DNA of 64,000 bases from Drosophila pseudoobscura (GCF_009870125.1 NC_046680.1:13535501-13599500), one strand, 5' to 3'. Positions 49,184-60,981 are shown, counted from the first letter of the stretch. Made by a program: numbers and translations. The notes: a model not told the origin generated them from the sequence alone.

Positions 49184-51214
49184 TCAGTATTCGCCGTTTC
49201 CATACTGTTTGATCTTGAGCAGGTCGCAGGAGAACTGGAAGAACTGCTCGCACTTGGCTGGTTTCTTGGCGTCGGGATGGAAGGGACCCTTGCCGCCGTT
49301 GCTCAGATAGGTGCCCCCCTGGCCCTCGATCGAGGGATCTATGGCCGCAAACACAACCGTGCGGGAACCCCGCTCCGGCGTCTTGAAGAAGAGCTTCTTG
49401 AACATTGGCACCGATGTGGTGGCCGAGTGCTCGAACAGATCCGTGTCCACAATGCCCGGATGCACCACATTCACCTGTACGTGCGACTTCTCTGCATCGA
49501 GCAGTGTCTGCAGGTGGCGGGTGTACAGGATCTGAGCCAGTTTTGACTGGCTGTAGGCAGCTCCCGGATAGTATTGCTTGCTGTGGAGGACAAAAAAAAA
49601 CACCATGTGAGTGGACATCCAGCAAGTTTGGGATGATTCACTCACTTTCCGTTGATGTCCTTGTAGTTGATGCGTCCAATGAGGTTTACGCAGGAGCTCA
49701 CATTTACGATCCTCGCATTCTTCCCCTCCTTGCCCGCCGCCTTCAGTCGGGGCAGCAGCAGGTGACTGAGCAGGAAGTGGCCTAAGTAGTTCGTGGCAAA
49801 GTGCGACTCGTAGCCATCGGCGGTGAGCCTGAAGGGGGCGAACATAATGCCGGCATTGTTCAGCAGCAGATCGACCTTAGTGTACCGTTCCTTGATGCGC
49901 TGGGCAAAGGCCTGCACTGATTTCAGATCGCCAACGTCGAGCTGCTCGCAGATTAGCTTGCCCTTGGTCGCTTTCAGATCGACTATAGCTCCGACGGCGG
50001 CTTCGGCGCTTTTGGGATCGCGAACACCTGTAGATGATATAAATTAATACAATTATTAAGGATGGAAATGGAGTCCAGAGTCTTTTCTTACGCTTTTTTA
50101 AGGAGAACATTATTTTATTCCTTGAATGAATTGGTTGAACATTATTGGTCCCACCCTGGTTCCTGGTCACCCTCCTGGGCCACCCCCGCATGCATTGTAA
50201 GCGGAAGGGCACCTTCGAATCTGTTGCAACCAAACTCTTCTAGTCTGCCATGATAGAGCTCTATCTCTTTCTTTCGAGCTAAATTCGACCAATATCTTCA
50301 TCTACCCGAAATTCGACATGTAAAAAAGGTCTAAGATTCGACAAAGAAATTCTACACGGTAACTACACAGGGGAGACACCTAGCGACGAAACATGTAGTG
50401 TAGATTACATGTATCATGTAAAAAGTAAATTTAGCGACCAACACCAGCGATCAGCTGTCGCGATTTATCGGAGCACTGCCATCTCAATTGGATTTGTGGG
50501 GCCGATTTTCCGTGACCGCCCTGCCTCAGCCCCCAGACCAATCTCATGGGGTTTGTATTTTGTATTCCATAAACGGCGATCTGGGATCCGATCGTGATCG
50601 GAGTTGGGAGTTGATAAGGTAGATAAAGAACTGATGAGCATGTGTCACGTTTTGCCGAGCGGATGGACAAGGCTGGGGACAGTCTTTCGATTTATTTTCT
50701 CCTTTTGAATTGTCCATTCCACGCACGTGCATTGTTGTCGCATTAAATGTTTTCAGAATATATAATTATCCACTCGAAACCATCTGATTAATGGTCATGT
50801 CTAGCAGCAGTTCCCATCCTACTGGGCACAAAGATCGAATTGGTCAACACTTACCCATGACGACAGTCATGTCGCAGGCCAGCAGCTTCTCCACAATCCG
50901 CAGTCCGATGCCGCGGTTGCCTCCAGTGATGACAGCGATGCGGTCCGGCTGCTTATAAAGTGCTTAAATGGATAATGTTCACAATTAATTTCAGTTTGAT
51001 AAGCATCTTAATATTAAGATTATCACTGCTTACCCACACGATCTCGCGCCGCATACTGAGCGTCGTGGATGAGGCCCACAATGCCCAAATACTGATACCG
51101 GAACTCCGTCTTCCACTCGAACCATGACTTGGGGAACTCCTTGGTCGTCTTCGAGAAGAGGAAGCCACACAGCAGCAGGCCCACGAAGAAGAGCCAAAAC
51201 AACGCGATCAGCAT
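49184..51214 (-). CDS. Membrane-anchored short-chain dehydrogenase/reductase (retinol dehydrogenase-like)
   Basis: Four exons (51214-51034, 50962-50855, 50027-49646, 49580-49184) join in frame to 355 residues. An N-terminal anchor (MLIALFWLFFVGLLLCGFLF) precedes a classical SDR domain: cofactor motif TGGNRGIG (73-80), NNAG (153-156), the VNVSS serine region, and catalytic Tyr233 and Lys237 in YSQSK. After that come HPGIVDTDLF and a lysine-rich C-terminal part. The family reduces or oxidises retinoids, steroids or lipid carbonyls with NAD(P)H, usually at the ER or mitochondria; the substrate cannot be told here. An AG acceptor (TTTCCCTTAG) six bases before the ATG shows a further non-coding first exon upstream. 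The frame stays open further 5', but without a better start. I do not know its symbol. Confidence 0.85.
50438..50494 (+). repeat. Short dispersed promoter-like repeat inside the SDR intron
   Basis: AGCGATCAGCTGTCGCGATT and GCACTGCCATCTCAATTG match, in reverse complement, the block at 60840-60894 with only a few differences. It contains a CAGCTG E-box core. In the SDR gene it lies in the third-exon intron, away from any start. Confidence 0.7.
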
Positions 51215-52849
51215 GTTTCCTAAGGGAAAGAATTTCCTGATAACGATTAGAAGAGCTACGTCTGCGAGCAAAGGTCGTGGTGGCGATGATAAGTAGAGCC
51301 ATGTCGGCTTGCCACACGGCCGATTTCCCATTAGCCAGTGCCATTACTAGGGCAATTATCAATATTGACGAGTCAATTCGACTCGAGTGCACTTTGCGAA
51401 ACTCTTAACCTGAGTCAGCAACAATTTCACGAGCCATACGGTAAGGTAAGGGTATATCTATCTGCTATGAGAGCGGGTTTTCTTGTGAGGCATATTTTTG
51501 TCTCTATCTTCATTCTTTGCGATCCACAAATTGTGTTTAGAAATTAATACTTAATCGATTGGTGGTAGATAATAATGCCAGCCAGAGTACCCAACCTTCT
51601 TTGTAGCTCTCGTGCTGCTTTTTCACCTGGGCTTTGTCATATTTTCCGAGCAATTGGGCACGATTTGTTAGTTCTGTACATCAATGGAGCCCGACTCATT
51701 GCATCTTTTCATCTTTACAGGTATAGGTACGAGTATATATTTTTGTGTCTTAATATTTACGATGCAAGTTGCACTTTGACTGCAGTTAGGCGACAGGCGT
51801 AATTGTTAAGCCAGGTGGGAGCGCAATTAAATTAATTAGTGATAGCTAGAGAGATACTATAGTATTTACTCGTAATGCCAGGGACTTTGCCGCAGGTAGA
51901 GCATCGGTGAGAGAACCGAACTGTTTTTGTCTGTGATTGTGTGTGTGAATGCTCGTAAAATGCAAATTAAAAAACCAAACAGCGGTAACAGAAACAACAA
52001 AGAATAAAAGTTGAAGAACCCGCGCCAGAGCCAAAGCCAAAGCCAAAGCCAAAGCTAGCTGTAGAGATAGCCAATGATCGGGGCCAAAAGAGTGAATACT
52101 CGTATGGGGCCAGAGCCGAAAAAAGAAGCGCTAAGCAGAGGGGGCCCATCGACCTGTCTACGTATGACTCTCTACGAACGTGCGTCTCTGGTTGTCGACT
52201 CTTTCCCTGACTTCCGTCAACAAAACGCAAAAGCTTAGCAGTTTTATTGTTGCTGTTTCTGCTTTTAATTTGGTTGCAACTTGGATTGTTAACTTTCTAT
52301 TTCCTTGGTTGCTAATGCCGTGGCCGTGGCCGTTGCCGTTCCCTCTGCGGTTCACGTAGTGTCTTCTCTGTCGAAACTAAAGGAAGTGCACTTGCCTAGT
52401 AAATAGCGAAACGTGTCTATGCTAATATTGACACCCTTTTATTCAATTAAAGGTTGGGTTTGGCCGCCTTGAAGATTTCAATTTCTATCAACCGATTTCG
52501 AGAACCGGTTTCCGCACTGGCCCTTGGAGTCACAACCGCACCGCGAGAAATTCAAAAGCGAACTGTGAGCTTTAAATGCGCGCCTTTCCGTATAGAACTT
52601 GATTCGTCTGTCACCTTATATTTTTGGTGGCCCCACAACAGGTGTATATGTAGGTGCCGGCTGCTGGGGCCGCAAAACAGCTGATGACAGGTCTTAATCC
52701 GGGTCCCCACTGACCCCTGGTTGAAGCCCCAATGTACTTACCCCAATAAATACTCAGCAAAACACTTTAAAACGACAGTTTAATTGAAAAACGCAAAAAA
52801 AAACAACGAACAAAATTCCGCAAACTTCGATCATTTATCGATAAGATAT
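51215..52849. other. Upstream region of the SDR gene
   Basis: The non-coding first exon and promoter of the SDR gene should lie here, but I cannot place them. An AAAGCC tandem run is at 52026-52053. No ORF of note. Confidence 0.45.
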
Positions 52850-53220
52850 ACGGTCTTACACCTCAAAAATATACCAAAATATACCGCCTCATTTTCAAAA
52901 TATACCGTAAATATACTGACGAATGCAAGTTCTATTTTACATATTCCCCGTTTTTGATCTTCCATCGAATATTACGAGCTATATAGAACAATTAGCCATG
53001 CCCACATAATTTTATACGATTGATGAATCAATTTTCTACACAATAGGTTAGTTTTTAGTCATTGCTTTTGTTGTATTTTGACTAAAACAAGGTTTAAACA
53101 AAATAGTTCAACAAAAAATCAGTCGCAATGTTGCTGGTATTTGAAGACATTATGAGTGTATAGGCCTTTGTACACCCTATTTCGCTAATTTTATATGTAG
53201 ATCAAACGTAATTTATTAAG
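52850..53220 (+). repeat. Dispersed repeat family, copy D
   Basis: ATATACC-type runs (52868-52918), then GTTTTTGATCTTCCATCGAA and the core TAGCCATGCCCACATAATTT (about 52955-53030), followed by CAATGTTGCTGGTATTTGAA as in copy C. Confidence 0.75.
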
Positions 53221-53365
53221 ACCTTTTCTCAAATTGATATGTTTTTGACATATTCAAGTACATTTTAAGTGTCTTGTATAAATTTATGTCGATCCTGATA
53301 CCTACTGAGCCTTGGAAGACAAACGTATTCACAATTCTATATCATCCATTTCCCCCAGGGTATGT

Positions 53366-53700
53366 GTGCATGGAATTAGCAACATTTGTGCATGGAATTA
53401 GCAACATTTGTGCATGGAATGGGACTCATTGTTGCAATAGCGAAACTGCGGCGAATCGGGTATTGCCTATATTTCAAGCTATATAGATTTGCCAACTTAG
53501 CTTTATCCCATAGATAAATGCATTTTCTACAAGATTGCTTCTTTTAATTACCTTTATGTATTTTATTTTGACCAAAAAGCGGTTTTCAAGTAAATGTTGC
53601 CGCAACTTTTGTGTATGGAATGCGCAACATTTGTGTATGGAATGAGACTCATTGTTGCTAAAGCGAATTGGGGCGAAATGCGGCGAACTGCGGCGAATTC
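53366..53700 (+). repeat. 22-base tandem repeat and its diverged second block
   Basis: GTGCATGGAATTAGCAACAT occurs with a 22-base period from 53366 (two full units and a partial third), ending GGAATGGGACTCATTGTTGC and GAAACTGCGGCGAATC. A second, diverged block at about 53610-53700 repeats the same order (GTGTATGGAATGCGCAACAT, GAATGAGACTCATTGTTGC, GCGGCGAATTC). The two blocks are therefore copies of one segment about 245 bases apart. Confidence 0.75.
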
Positions 53701-53734
53701 AAATTCGATTCAAAAAAACGACCAATTCCTCATA

Positions 53735-54095
53735 TTCTTTGTTCCGTTGAATAATACTGTCTATGTGGAACATTTAGCCATGCCCACGCAATTTTATACG
53801 ATTGATAAATCAATTCTATACATGATTGGCCTATTCGAAATACTTGCATTTATTGGATTTCTATATAAAATTGAAAATGAAATTAATAGATGACAAAAAT
53901 ACCATTTAGCACTAAAAAACACCACATGGGAGCGCGGCGAAAACCAGTTTCTACAGTATATACGGTCTCACTTGAAAAATATACCGAGTGGTGCGCGCCA
54001 AATCGAACTTTTTTGAATGTGAGCGACAAGGATTTAAATGTTGTCAACCGGGCCTTTATCTATGCCCACATAATTTTATACGATTGATATTGAGC
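53735..54095 (+). repeat. Dispersed repeat family, copy E (two cores)
   Basis: Cores at about 53748-53815 and 54056-54090 flank AGCACTAAAAAACACCACAT and GAGCGACAAGGATTTAAATG, the same internal segment as copy B in opposite orientation. Confidence 0.75.
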
Positions 54096-54593
54096 CTTCA
54101 AAAAAGTGGTTTTTTTGCTAGCTGATTTGAATTTATTTATTAAACGGAAATTTTGTACGGTGCATTTAAAGTGTAACGAAAAAGATATTATTACAATTTA
54201 AGTTATACATATCGATACCAGCTATTAACTAATTTTTGTCTTTATATAAGTATTTTTGTTTACGTTTAGTAAGAACGAAACGGAAGCTGAAGCTAGGCAA
54301 AAATCGAAATCTAAATGTAATTTTCATACAAGTGTAATTTTTCATTTGATTAAGTTTCGGTTAACTCATACGATTGGCGTTTTTAGATATATGTAGTGTC
54401 TTTGTGTGTGCAAGTGGGTGTTCAGGGTGTATACATTGATATATGTGGGGTGTGTTTAGGTGCTACTAAAAGAATATTACTGTGTGGAAAGGATAAAGTA
54501 TTTAGATTTGGAACTCTAAGTTGCAGCTGCTGTGTCAGGGTCTTTCCCCATCTCTTCGGGACTTGCAGCCACATCCTTAGGCTCCTTTAACCG
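54096..54593. other. Spacer downstream of the 54.6-57.4 kb gene
   Basis: AT-rich sequence between the repeat block and the stop codon of the next gene, which is transcribed leftward; part of it is probably that gene's 3' UTR. Nothing else is seen. Confidence 0.5.
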
Positions 54594-57386
54594 TCAATTC
54601 TCCACGGACATGTTGCCGATGTCGTCGTTGATGGACAGCACCTGGCCGATAAAGTTCTGATCGGTGACCACCTCGGCCAGGGCTTTGCACAGCTCCGTAA
54701 GCTCCTGCAACGGCATCTTCAGCTGTGGTGCCAGCTTCCCCAAATGGTGGCTTATGGAGTCTGGAAGCTGTAGGAGGATGGCCATTAGAATGAGGGTTTC
54801 CATAATGCATTCGGTCTGAGAGTACGTACCTTGCCTTTGCCCACTTTGAAGCCGCTGAACATCAGCTTCGTCCGCACCCTCTGCTCGTTGGGTCCGTCGT
54901 AGAAGATGGTCAGATACGACTCCTGCACGTTGGCCACCAGCGGGAAGTAGATACCCGCATACACCTGGCCCTTGGCATCGCGCGAGAGCAGCGACCGGAA
55001 GTTGTACACCAGATTCCGGCGCACGGTCACATCGATGGCCGTGATGTACTCCTGGGCCACGTAGACCAGCGAGGTCTTAAAGCTGCTCTTCTCGCCGCGG
55101 ATCTCGCGCTCCTTCCACTCCACAAACTTGCCGCTGTGCTGGCTGTACGCGTAGCAGTAGTCCCGCTGCAGATGCGGCTCCTTCGATTGGGTAAACCAGC
55201 CTGCAAGGAAGACTCTTAATAATCTGCGATACACTTCTGTGAAGCAGACTTACCAGTGTGTGGATAGCTCTGATCCTTCATTACAGTCACCGCACGACTC
55301 ACGTGGTACCCTGGATCGAGAATCATGACGCCACGACGCTCTCCTATGGCTATACGCATGGCCACCATGACGTGCTCCTTCTCAACGGCCGCGTTGGCCG
55401 AGTTTAGGCCGTACTCTTCGTCCAGCTGAACGTAGTCGTTGCAGTCCATCACCTGCTCCTCGCAGGAGACCACATACAAGTACTGCGCCAGCACCGGGAA
55501 CATCTGCACCATCCTGGCCATTATTTCAAAGGCCAGCGAGACGCACATGTGGTGGCGACGGTTGATGGGCACGTCGTAGAACTGGAAAAAGCTGCGCAGA
55601 TCCGAGCGGCGGGTGCGCTTGAAGCTACGGTAGAAGTCCACAAACAGATTGACCGTGTTGTAGTGGGTCTCCTCCAGCATGCGCTGCAGCGTGGTCTCCA
55701 CAATCCCGTTCAGTTCCTCGTACTGCCACACGTTGTCGAAGATCAGGGTTCCCTTGCCGGCTTCGCCCTCGCCGCTGGTCCAGTCGGGCAGGGGCAGCGG
55801 ATGACCCAAAGGCCACACTCCGTTGATCTGGTTGTAGGCGCTCAGGTCGTAGCCATCGCCGACGGCCCAATCCGAGCCGAGCGAGTGCTGGTCCTCCGGG
55901 AGGAACGGCTGCTGTCTGGCCAGCAGCTGCCGGATGTCGGAGTAGCGCTCCGATCCATCCACCGATGTCAGGTCGGCGGTTGGCAGCCACTGTAGCACCT
56001 CGTCATCCTCGTAATCGTCCTCACTCGAAGTGGAGGGCGTTCGCCGGATCGTGCCAGTGCTTCTTGCCTTCCCGGATTGATCATGTGTGAAGGGCGACTT
56101 CGTAGTCAGTCCCAATCCACGCACCGCATCCGCCAGATGCTGGTCTTCCTCCTGCTGGGAGTCAGAATCCGAGCCAGTGACGGCGGCGGCCCCCTCCTCG
56201 GCAGCATCGACATCCCCATCGACGGGGATCGATGCTGCTCCATCCTGGCCGTGGGCAGCGGCGAGTCAACTTGGCCACTCGGAGCCCCAGCGGCCCACGG
56301 AGGGCACGTAGCCACTTTCGCAGTCATTGATTATAGCTTCTAGTTGAATGTTGGCGACTTGTTGCGTTGCGTTGGCGTTTGGATTCAAAGGTTCGGTCGC
56401 CTGGATGGCAGCGATGGTGGCTCCAGCTCCAAGACTGTACAGACTAATCCGGCCCTGCGCTCGGTTGAACAGGAGGTCCGGCTCGTCTCCAAATTTCGTT
56501 GTTGGTTTAGACTGATCTGTGGGTAAAGAAACGTGGTCGAAACGGAATGTGAGAAAAGCTGAGCCTGAACCCTTGACCTAGACCCCTACTTATCGATCGT
56601 TCGATCGTTCAGTGTCTCAAGGGTAACCAATGATCCCAGCAGCCCCTCTCCCAGCAGCCCTTTCGTAATCAGTTTTCCCTCAGGTAGAGTCAAATGGGTT
56701 ATTAATGAGTCCCGTAGGTAAAGGGATCGTTATCTGTTTGTATCCCGCTCAATGCTGTTGCCATGGACGTACAGTCCCGCCTCCCGTCTTCAGTGTGCAA
56801 TAAACAATTGCCAGACACATACTCTGGAGTGGAGTGTACAATGTACACGTACGGACATTGTACAGCCTTATCAACTCGCGGCAGGAAGTGGGCGGGGTTG
56901 TTTAGTATGCGCTTAAGTGCTGATAATTCACCAAAGTTAGTTGGAGCTAGCAAAAAAAGACGAATAAAACACTCAGAACTCATAGGGCGGTGCCGGATGG
57001 GGCACGTGCCTTGGTCACATTTGCATGCATGTGAATTTGTGAATTTCGCCCCATCTTCGTCATGCGCTTATCTCGCTTGTTTTTCGGTCGCACTTTTTTT
57101 ATGATTAGAAAACATTTTTTGCGTAGTTGATTCTGTGAATTTCTTTGTGTGTAATATGATTCAGTGCGGACACAAAGTTCTGGGCATGTTTATTATACCA
57201 CGCGAAATTGTTGCTTATTTACAGGTGAATCATGGTCGGCCAAATGTGCGAAGGTCTGGGCTGCAGCTTCTCTGGCAGCCTCACGAGATCTGAGAATTCT
57301 ATTTTATATTCGTGTACTGTAGAGACACTTGATAGCTGCTGATTCGAATGCCCATGCCCATGATTTAGATCAATTTACTTACCCAT
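54594..57386 (-). CDS. Unrecognised protein with an in-frame TGA at codon 85; possible transglutaminase/NAT-like core
   Basis: I assemble four coding exons: 57386-57383 (ATGG only), 56516-55254, 55200-54830 and 54767-54594; phases agree throughout. The frame has 84 codons, a TGA (56268-56266), then 518 codons. Before the TGA are DEPDLLFNRAQGRISLYSLG and NDCESGYVPSVGRWGSEWPS; after it an acidic linker, then FDNVWQYEELNGIVETTLQR, RRHHMCVSLAFEIMARMVQM, KEHVMVAMRIAIGERRGVMI, LDPGYHVSRAV and a C-terminal part with VTVRRNLVYNFRSLLSRD. The Cys-His-Asp order (HMC, EHV, LDPG) recalls cysteine-triad folds such as arylamine acetyltransferases, but this is only inference. No ATG follows the TGA for about 170 codons, so the C-terminal part needs readthrough, splicing or another start. 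It may also be a gene recently broken. Confidence 0.7.
56266..56268 (-). other. In-frame TGA within a coding-like exon
   Basis: The context is CCA AGT TGA CTC GCC. The frame is open for 82 codons before it (in this exon) and about 337 codons after it. TGA followed by C is the leakiest stop context in flies. A 54-base GT-AG segment (56298-56245; TCC|GTGGGC to GGCCAG|GAT) would also remove it without changing frame. Confidence 0.8.
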
Positions 57387-59588
57387 ACAATGGCCTAAAG
57401 CCCAATAAACGAGATTGTATTGTGGTTTTTCCTTTGTTAGACGTTCCCTCGAACAATCTGTGGTATCACGCGCTGCTTCAGTGGAGTGCCGTTCGCGACT
57501 GTTACTGAGATTCCGCTTAACTTAACACAGCTCAACTGTTGCTCACTAACGGGGGTCTGGGGCAGGCCCCAAACTTTGGGAAATGTAACGAAATAAGGGG
57601 TAACGTAACGCGAACTAAAGGCAAACAACTTGTTGAGTTGTTTGGGTTGTTTGCTGTCTTTGAGTTTCTCTGCTTGCTTGTTTGCTTTTTGTTTGGGTTT
57701 GCTCTGGTTTTGATTTGATAGATTTGATTTGCTTTTGCTTTTGCCTGTTCAATGCAGGTCCGAGTTTTTTAACGATATTGGCGAATTAATCGACATTGAA
57801 GTGAATTTTATTCAACACGTTTTATGCTTAACCTGGCCCACAGATACAGACACTATGTATATCCCGCGGTATAGTATGCACTTGCACTTGGCTATTTTCG
57901 TAGCGTTGAGATGACTTCTTTCCGACGACTGCTGGCTGTTCCGTTAGCTATGAAAATCGAAGACCGAATGAGAGTCGAGTGCGGCCCTGCTTCTATATAT
58001 ACAAAAATCCGATCGCAATTGTATTGTTTCCCCCGATTCGACTACGAACTGTGGCCGTAGCTGGCCCAGTTGTTGTTGTTGTAGTTTTTGCCTCGGTATT
58101 TGTTTGTTTTCTTTATACGCGCGCACCAAACCAAACGAACAAAATATTTCAATTTATGACGCAAAAAAGCTTGAAAAATTCCACAAAGCCCTTGGGCCGA
58201 TAACGGGGGAACGGAACGCGACTTTTGTTTTGCTCCGTAACTTCGTGTCCGAGTGGCTGTGGCTGTGGGGGCGATTGTTATTGTTTTTACACGATAGTTG
58301 GGGGCTAGAATCGTGTTGGGATAGGATCGGGACCACGCCTTTCTTCTGCAAAGAGAAAGGTGAAAGAAGAAGGATAATTTATGGAAAATCATCGTAAAAT
58401 AATCGTATAACTAATCAACTGATGAAACTGTTTACTATGATTATAGCAACTCTTATCTATTGTTTATCCCCAGCCAGCACTTGTTTATGCTCCAGTTTAT
58501 TTATATAGTTTACGATGGGTACCGTCACCGGGCCCCTCCCGCCCTCCGTCCTGTTTTATAACTAGTTGAGTGGAAAATTTGCCATTCCATGGGTTGTGTC
58601 GCGTGGGTAACCATTGGCAATGGTAAATCTGATTGGACGCCCTCCTCTGGCACAGAAGATGCATTCGATTGATTATGATACGGCAGCATCGGTGGGTGGC
58701 TCTATGGGGGCTGCTGCCCATTGTAATGCGCATTAGCAACGCCCGCTGGGAGCCAGTGGAGCGGTGGCAACGTGGGCGCCTTGAGAGGCAACTGGTTGTT
58801 GTAGGGAGCGGAAAGGACTTGCCCTACAAGTGCTGCGAACTATGTAATAGGTCCCTTAGGTCCCCCTAGCCAACACGTAATTAGTGTCACGAACTAATTG
58901 GCAATAGGACGCCAGCTGCCCTTCCATTTATAGATACGTATCTTAGTATATATTCTTAGGCCTAGGACGCTGCTCATGCTGATCCCATTTGGTCGAGGCC
59001 AGGGCCCCACCAGATAGAACAATGCCACAGCCTTTACACTCTTGTTTACAGAGTGGTGTCATACCCCTGCCCCCATCCCACTCCCCTCATTTTTATATAG
59101 CTACCATATAGCTGAGATTTTAATTTTTGCGCCGTAATGAAATTGTTCTCTTCTGGTGTTTGCCGAGATGCACATTGTACAAATGTAGACAAACATTTTG
59201 TGATGGTGCAATTTGATGAGAGAATTTTGCACTACCCAAGGTCGTCCTTGGTGTGGGGTAACTATTTGCACAAACTGTACTCGAAGCAGGATAGAATGCT
59301 CGCTTAGTCGGTGCGACCCCTACTCCGTTTTGAAACAAATAACAAATAGATAAATTCAGCAAAGTGACATCCATTAGGAGGGCAGCTTATGCATAGACAA
59401 ACCGATTAAATATGTTTTTATTAATTAACTACTAAATGCGACGCGTAAGCTGTGTCAGGGCTGTGGTGGGGTGACATTTATGAGCCACACAGAAGTTTCT
59501 GTTGGACAAAACGGAAGCCAAAGATGGAAAGGTCGCGCAACCAGTGGCGGGCAAATTGGCTACGACAGTTACTTCACGCTTTCTGCAT

Positions 59589-59697
59589 TGACGTCATACG
59601 CAAATGGAAGAAACGAAACGGAAACCTTATCCCAGTTTCCCAAAGGCGACTTTTCTATCAAAACTAGTTCAATGTCGCTAAACGGTGCCTGACGTCA
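59589..59697. promoter_or_regulatory. Pair of CRE-type palindromes
   Basis: TGACGTCA occurs at 59589-59596 and 59690-59697, 101 bases apart, in otherwise unremarkable sequence. CREB/ATF proteins bind this palindrome; function here is unproven. Confidence 0.4.
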
Positions 59698-60839
59698 TTG
59701 TACATATATGGCCCACTTCGCTGCCACAGCTTCAAGCCGGCCGGCACTTGGAATGGGTATCAGGTGAGGTTTGCCCTCCCCATTGACCCAGCCCATTCCA
59801 GGGGTTGTCTCAGTCCACGTGTCACAAGTAGACTGTCTCGCGTCTGTGAATTTGTAAACAAATTCGCATCCGGGGGCACCTACTGTGATGGGCCTTTTAC
59901 AATCAAAACAACAGCAGACCGATCCAAGCGCAGACGCTGGAATTCTTCCAGATGGACATGGAAAACGTATGGACTCATTGCCATAGAAACAATGTCCAAA
60001 TGGGGAACCATAACTCATTAAGTATAAACTTTACCTTAGAACAGAGGCAATCTTCCTACTTTTTCTATATACAACCCGTTCAATTCATGCTTGCACACTA
60101 TTCTAGAACAGCACTGTAAGCATCGCCCGCAGACAAAAAGTGCATCGCAACGGTTCTTTAGCTAAAGGTATACTTTTGGGGATAAAATGTGTTTTATTAA
60201 GAAATATAATAGTTTAGTATTGGGCGCTATAGTGGGACGGCACTGTATTTGGTATCCTGCTTTTGCGCACTTATGTATATCGAATTGCATATTTCTTTGT
60301 TGTCTGTTCCTTGGCAACACCCCACTATTATGGAAAGGAGCCCAAATTGGCCCAGTAGTAAAATCGATAGAGTAACTCCACACACAGTGGTTTGTAGGGG
60401 GTGGAAGGGATTTCTTACCCTTTCAATTGGTTCTCTAAGGGAACACAAACACTCGCACTAGAATTAGAATCACACTCGTATGAACAACCGCAAAATCAGT
60501 CGCCGCCTGCCGGAGGTCGGAGGTCAGGGGGAAAGGTCGAGTCGAGTCCACAGCCTTACAGCTTTTTACTCCAATTGTAGGAACCGTTGTAGAAAAATAA
60601 AATCAATATTATCATTTTAGTGTGCATATTGAGGACAGTCATTGCACAACGGTTAAGGCACGATTGCACTTGTCGCAAAGGATTGGATGCAAGTCTTTCA
60701 ACTAAACTGATGACGAAACTCGGGTCGATTAGTTTTTATGCCTCCTCTTGCGTTTGTGTGGCATTTAAGGTGCGACGGTCGAGAGAATGCGAGCTACGCG
60801 AAAAGAAGACTCTAGAAACTCGGGGGTATCCTTCGATTA

Positions 60840-60981
60840 ATTCAATTGAGATGGCAGTGCTTCGACAAATCGCGACAGCTGATCGCTGTGGTGGCAGCGA
60901 TAGCGATATCGATGGTATTATTGATTATAAAATTAAAATTAATATCGATGCTGTTATCGATTGCGGCTTGTTACTATCGAT
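60840..60981 (+). promoter_or_regulatory. E-box and ATCGAT cluster, candidate promoter of the next gene
   Basis: A block with CAGCTG at 60876 (shared with 50438-50494) is followed by ATCGAT at 60908, 60944, 60956 and 60976. It lies 280-420 bases upstream of the start codon at 61256. E-box and DRE are both fly housekeeping core-promoter elements. Confidence 0.5.

Noticed and set aside
56266-56268. Selenocysteine as the reading of the in-frame TGA
   Set aside because: Drosophila has very few selenoproteins, the surrounding residues are not redox-like (no Cys/Thr partner), and I see no SECIS-like hairpin after the stop; readthrough, splicing or mutation are simpler.
59695-60021. Open frames of 107 codons on both strands
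   Set aside because: They mirror each other, have mixed Cys/Trp composition and no splice or promoter support; probably chance lack of stops.
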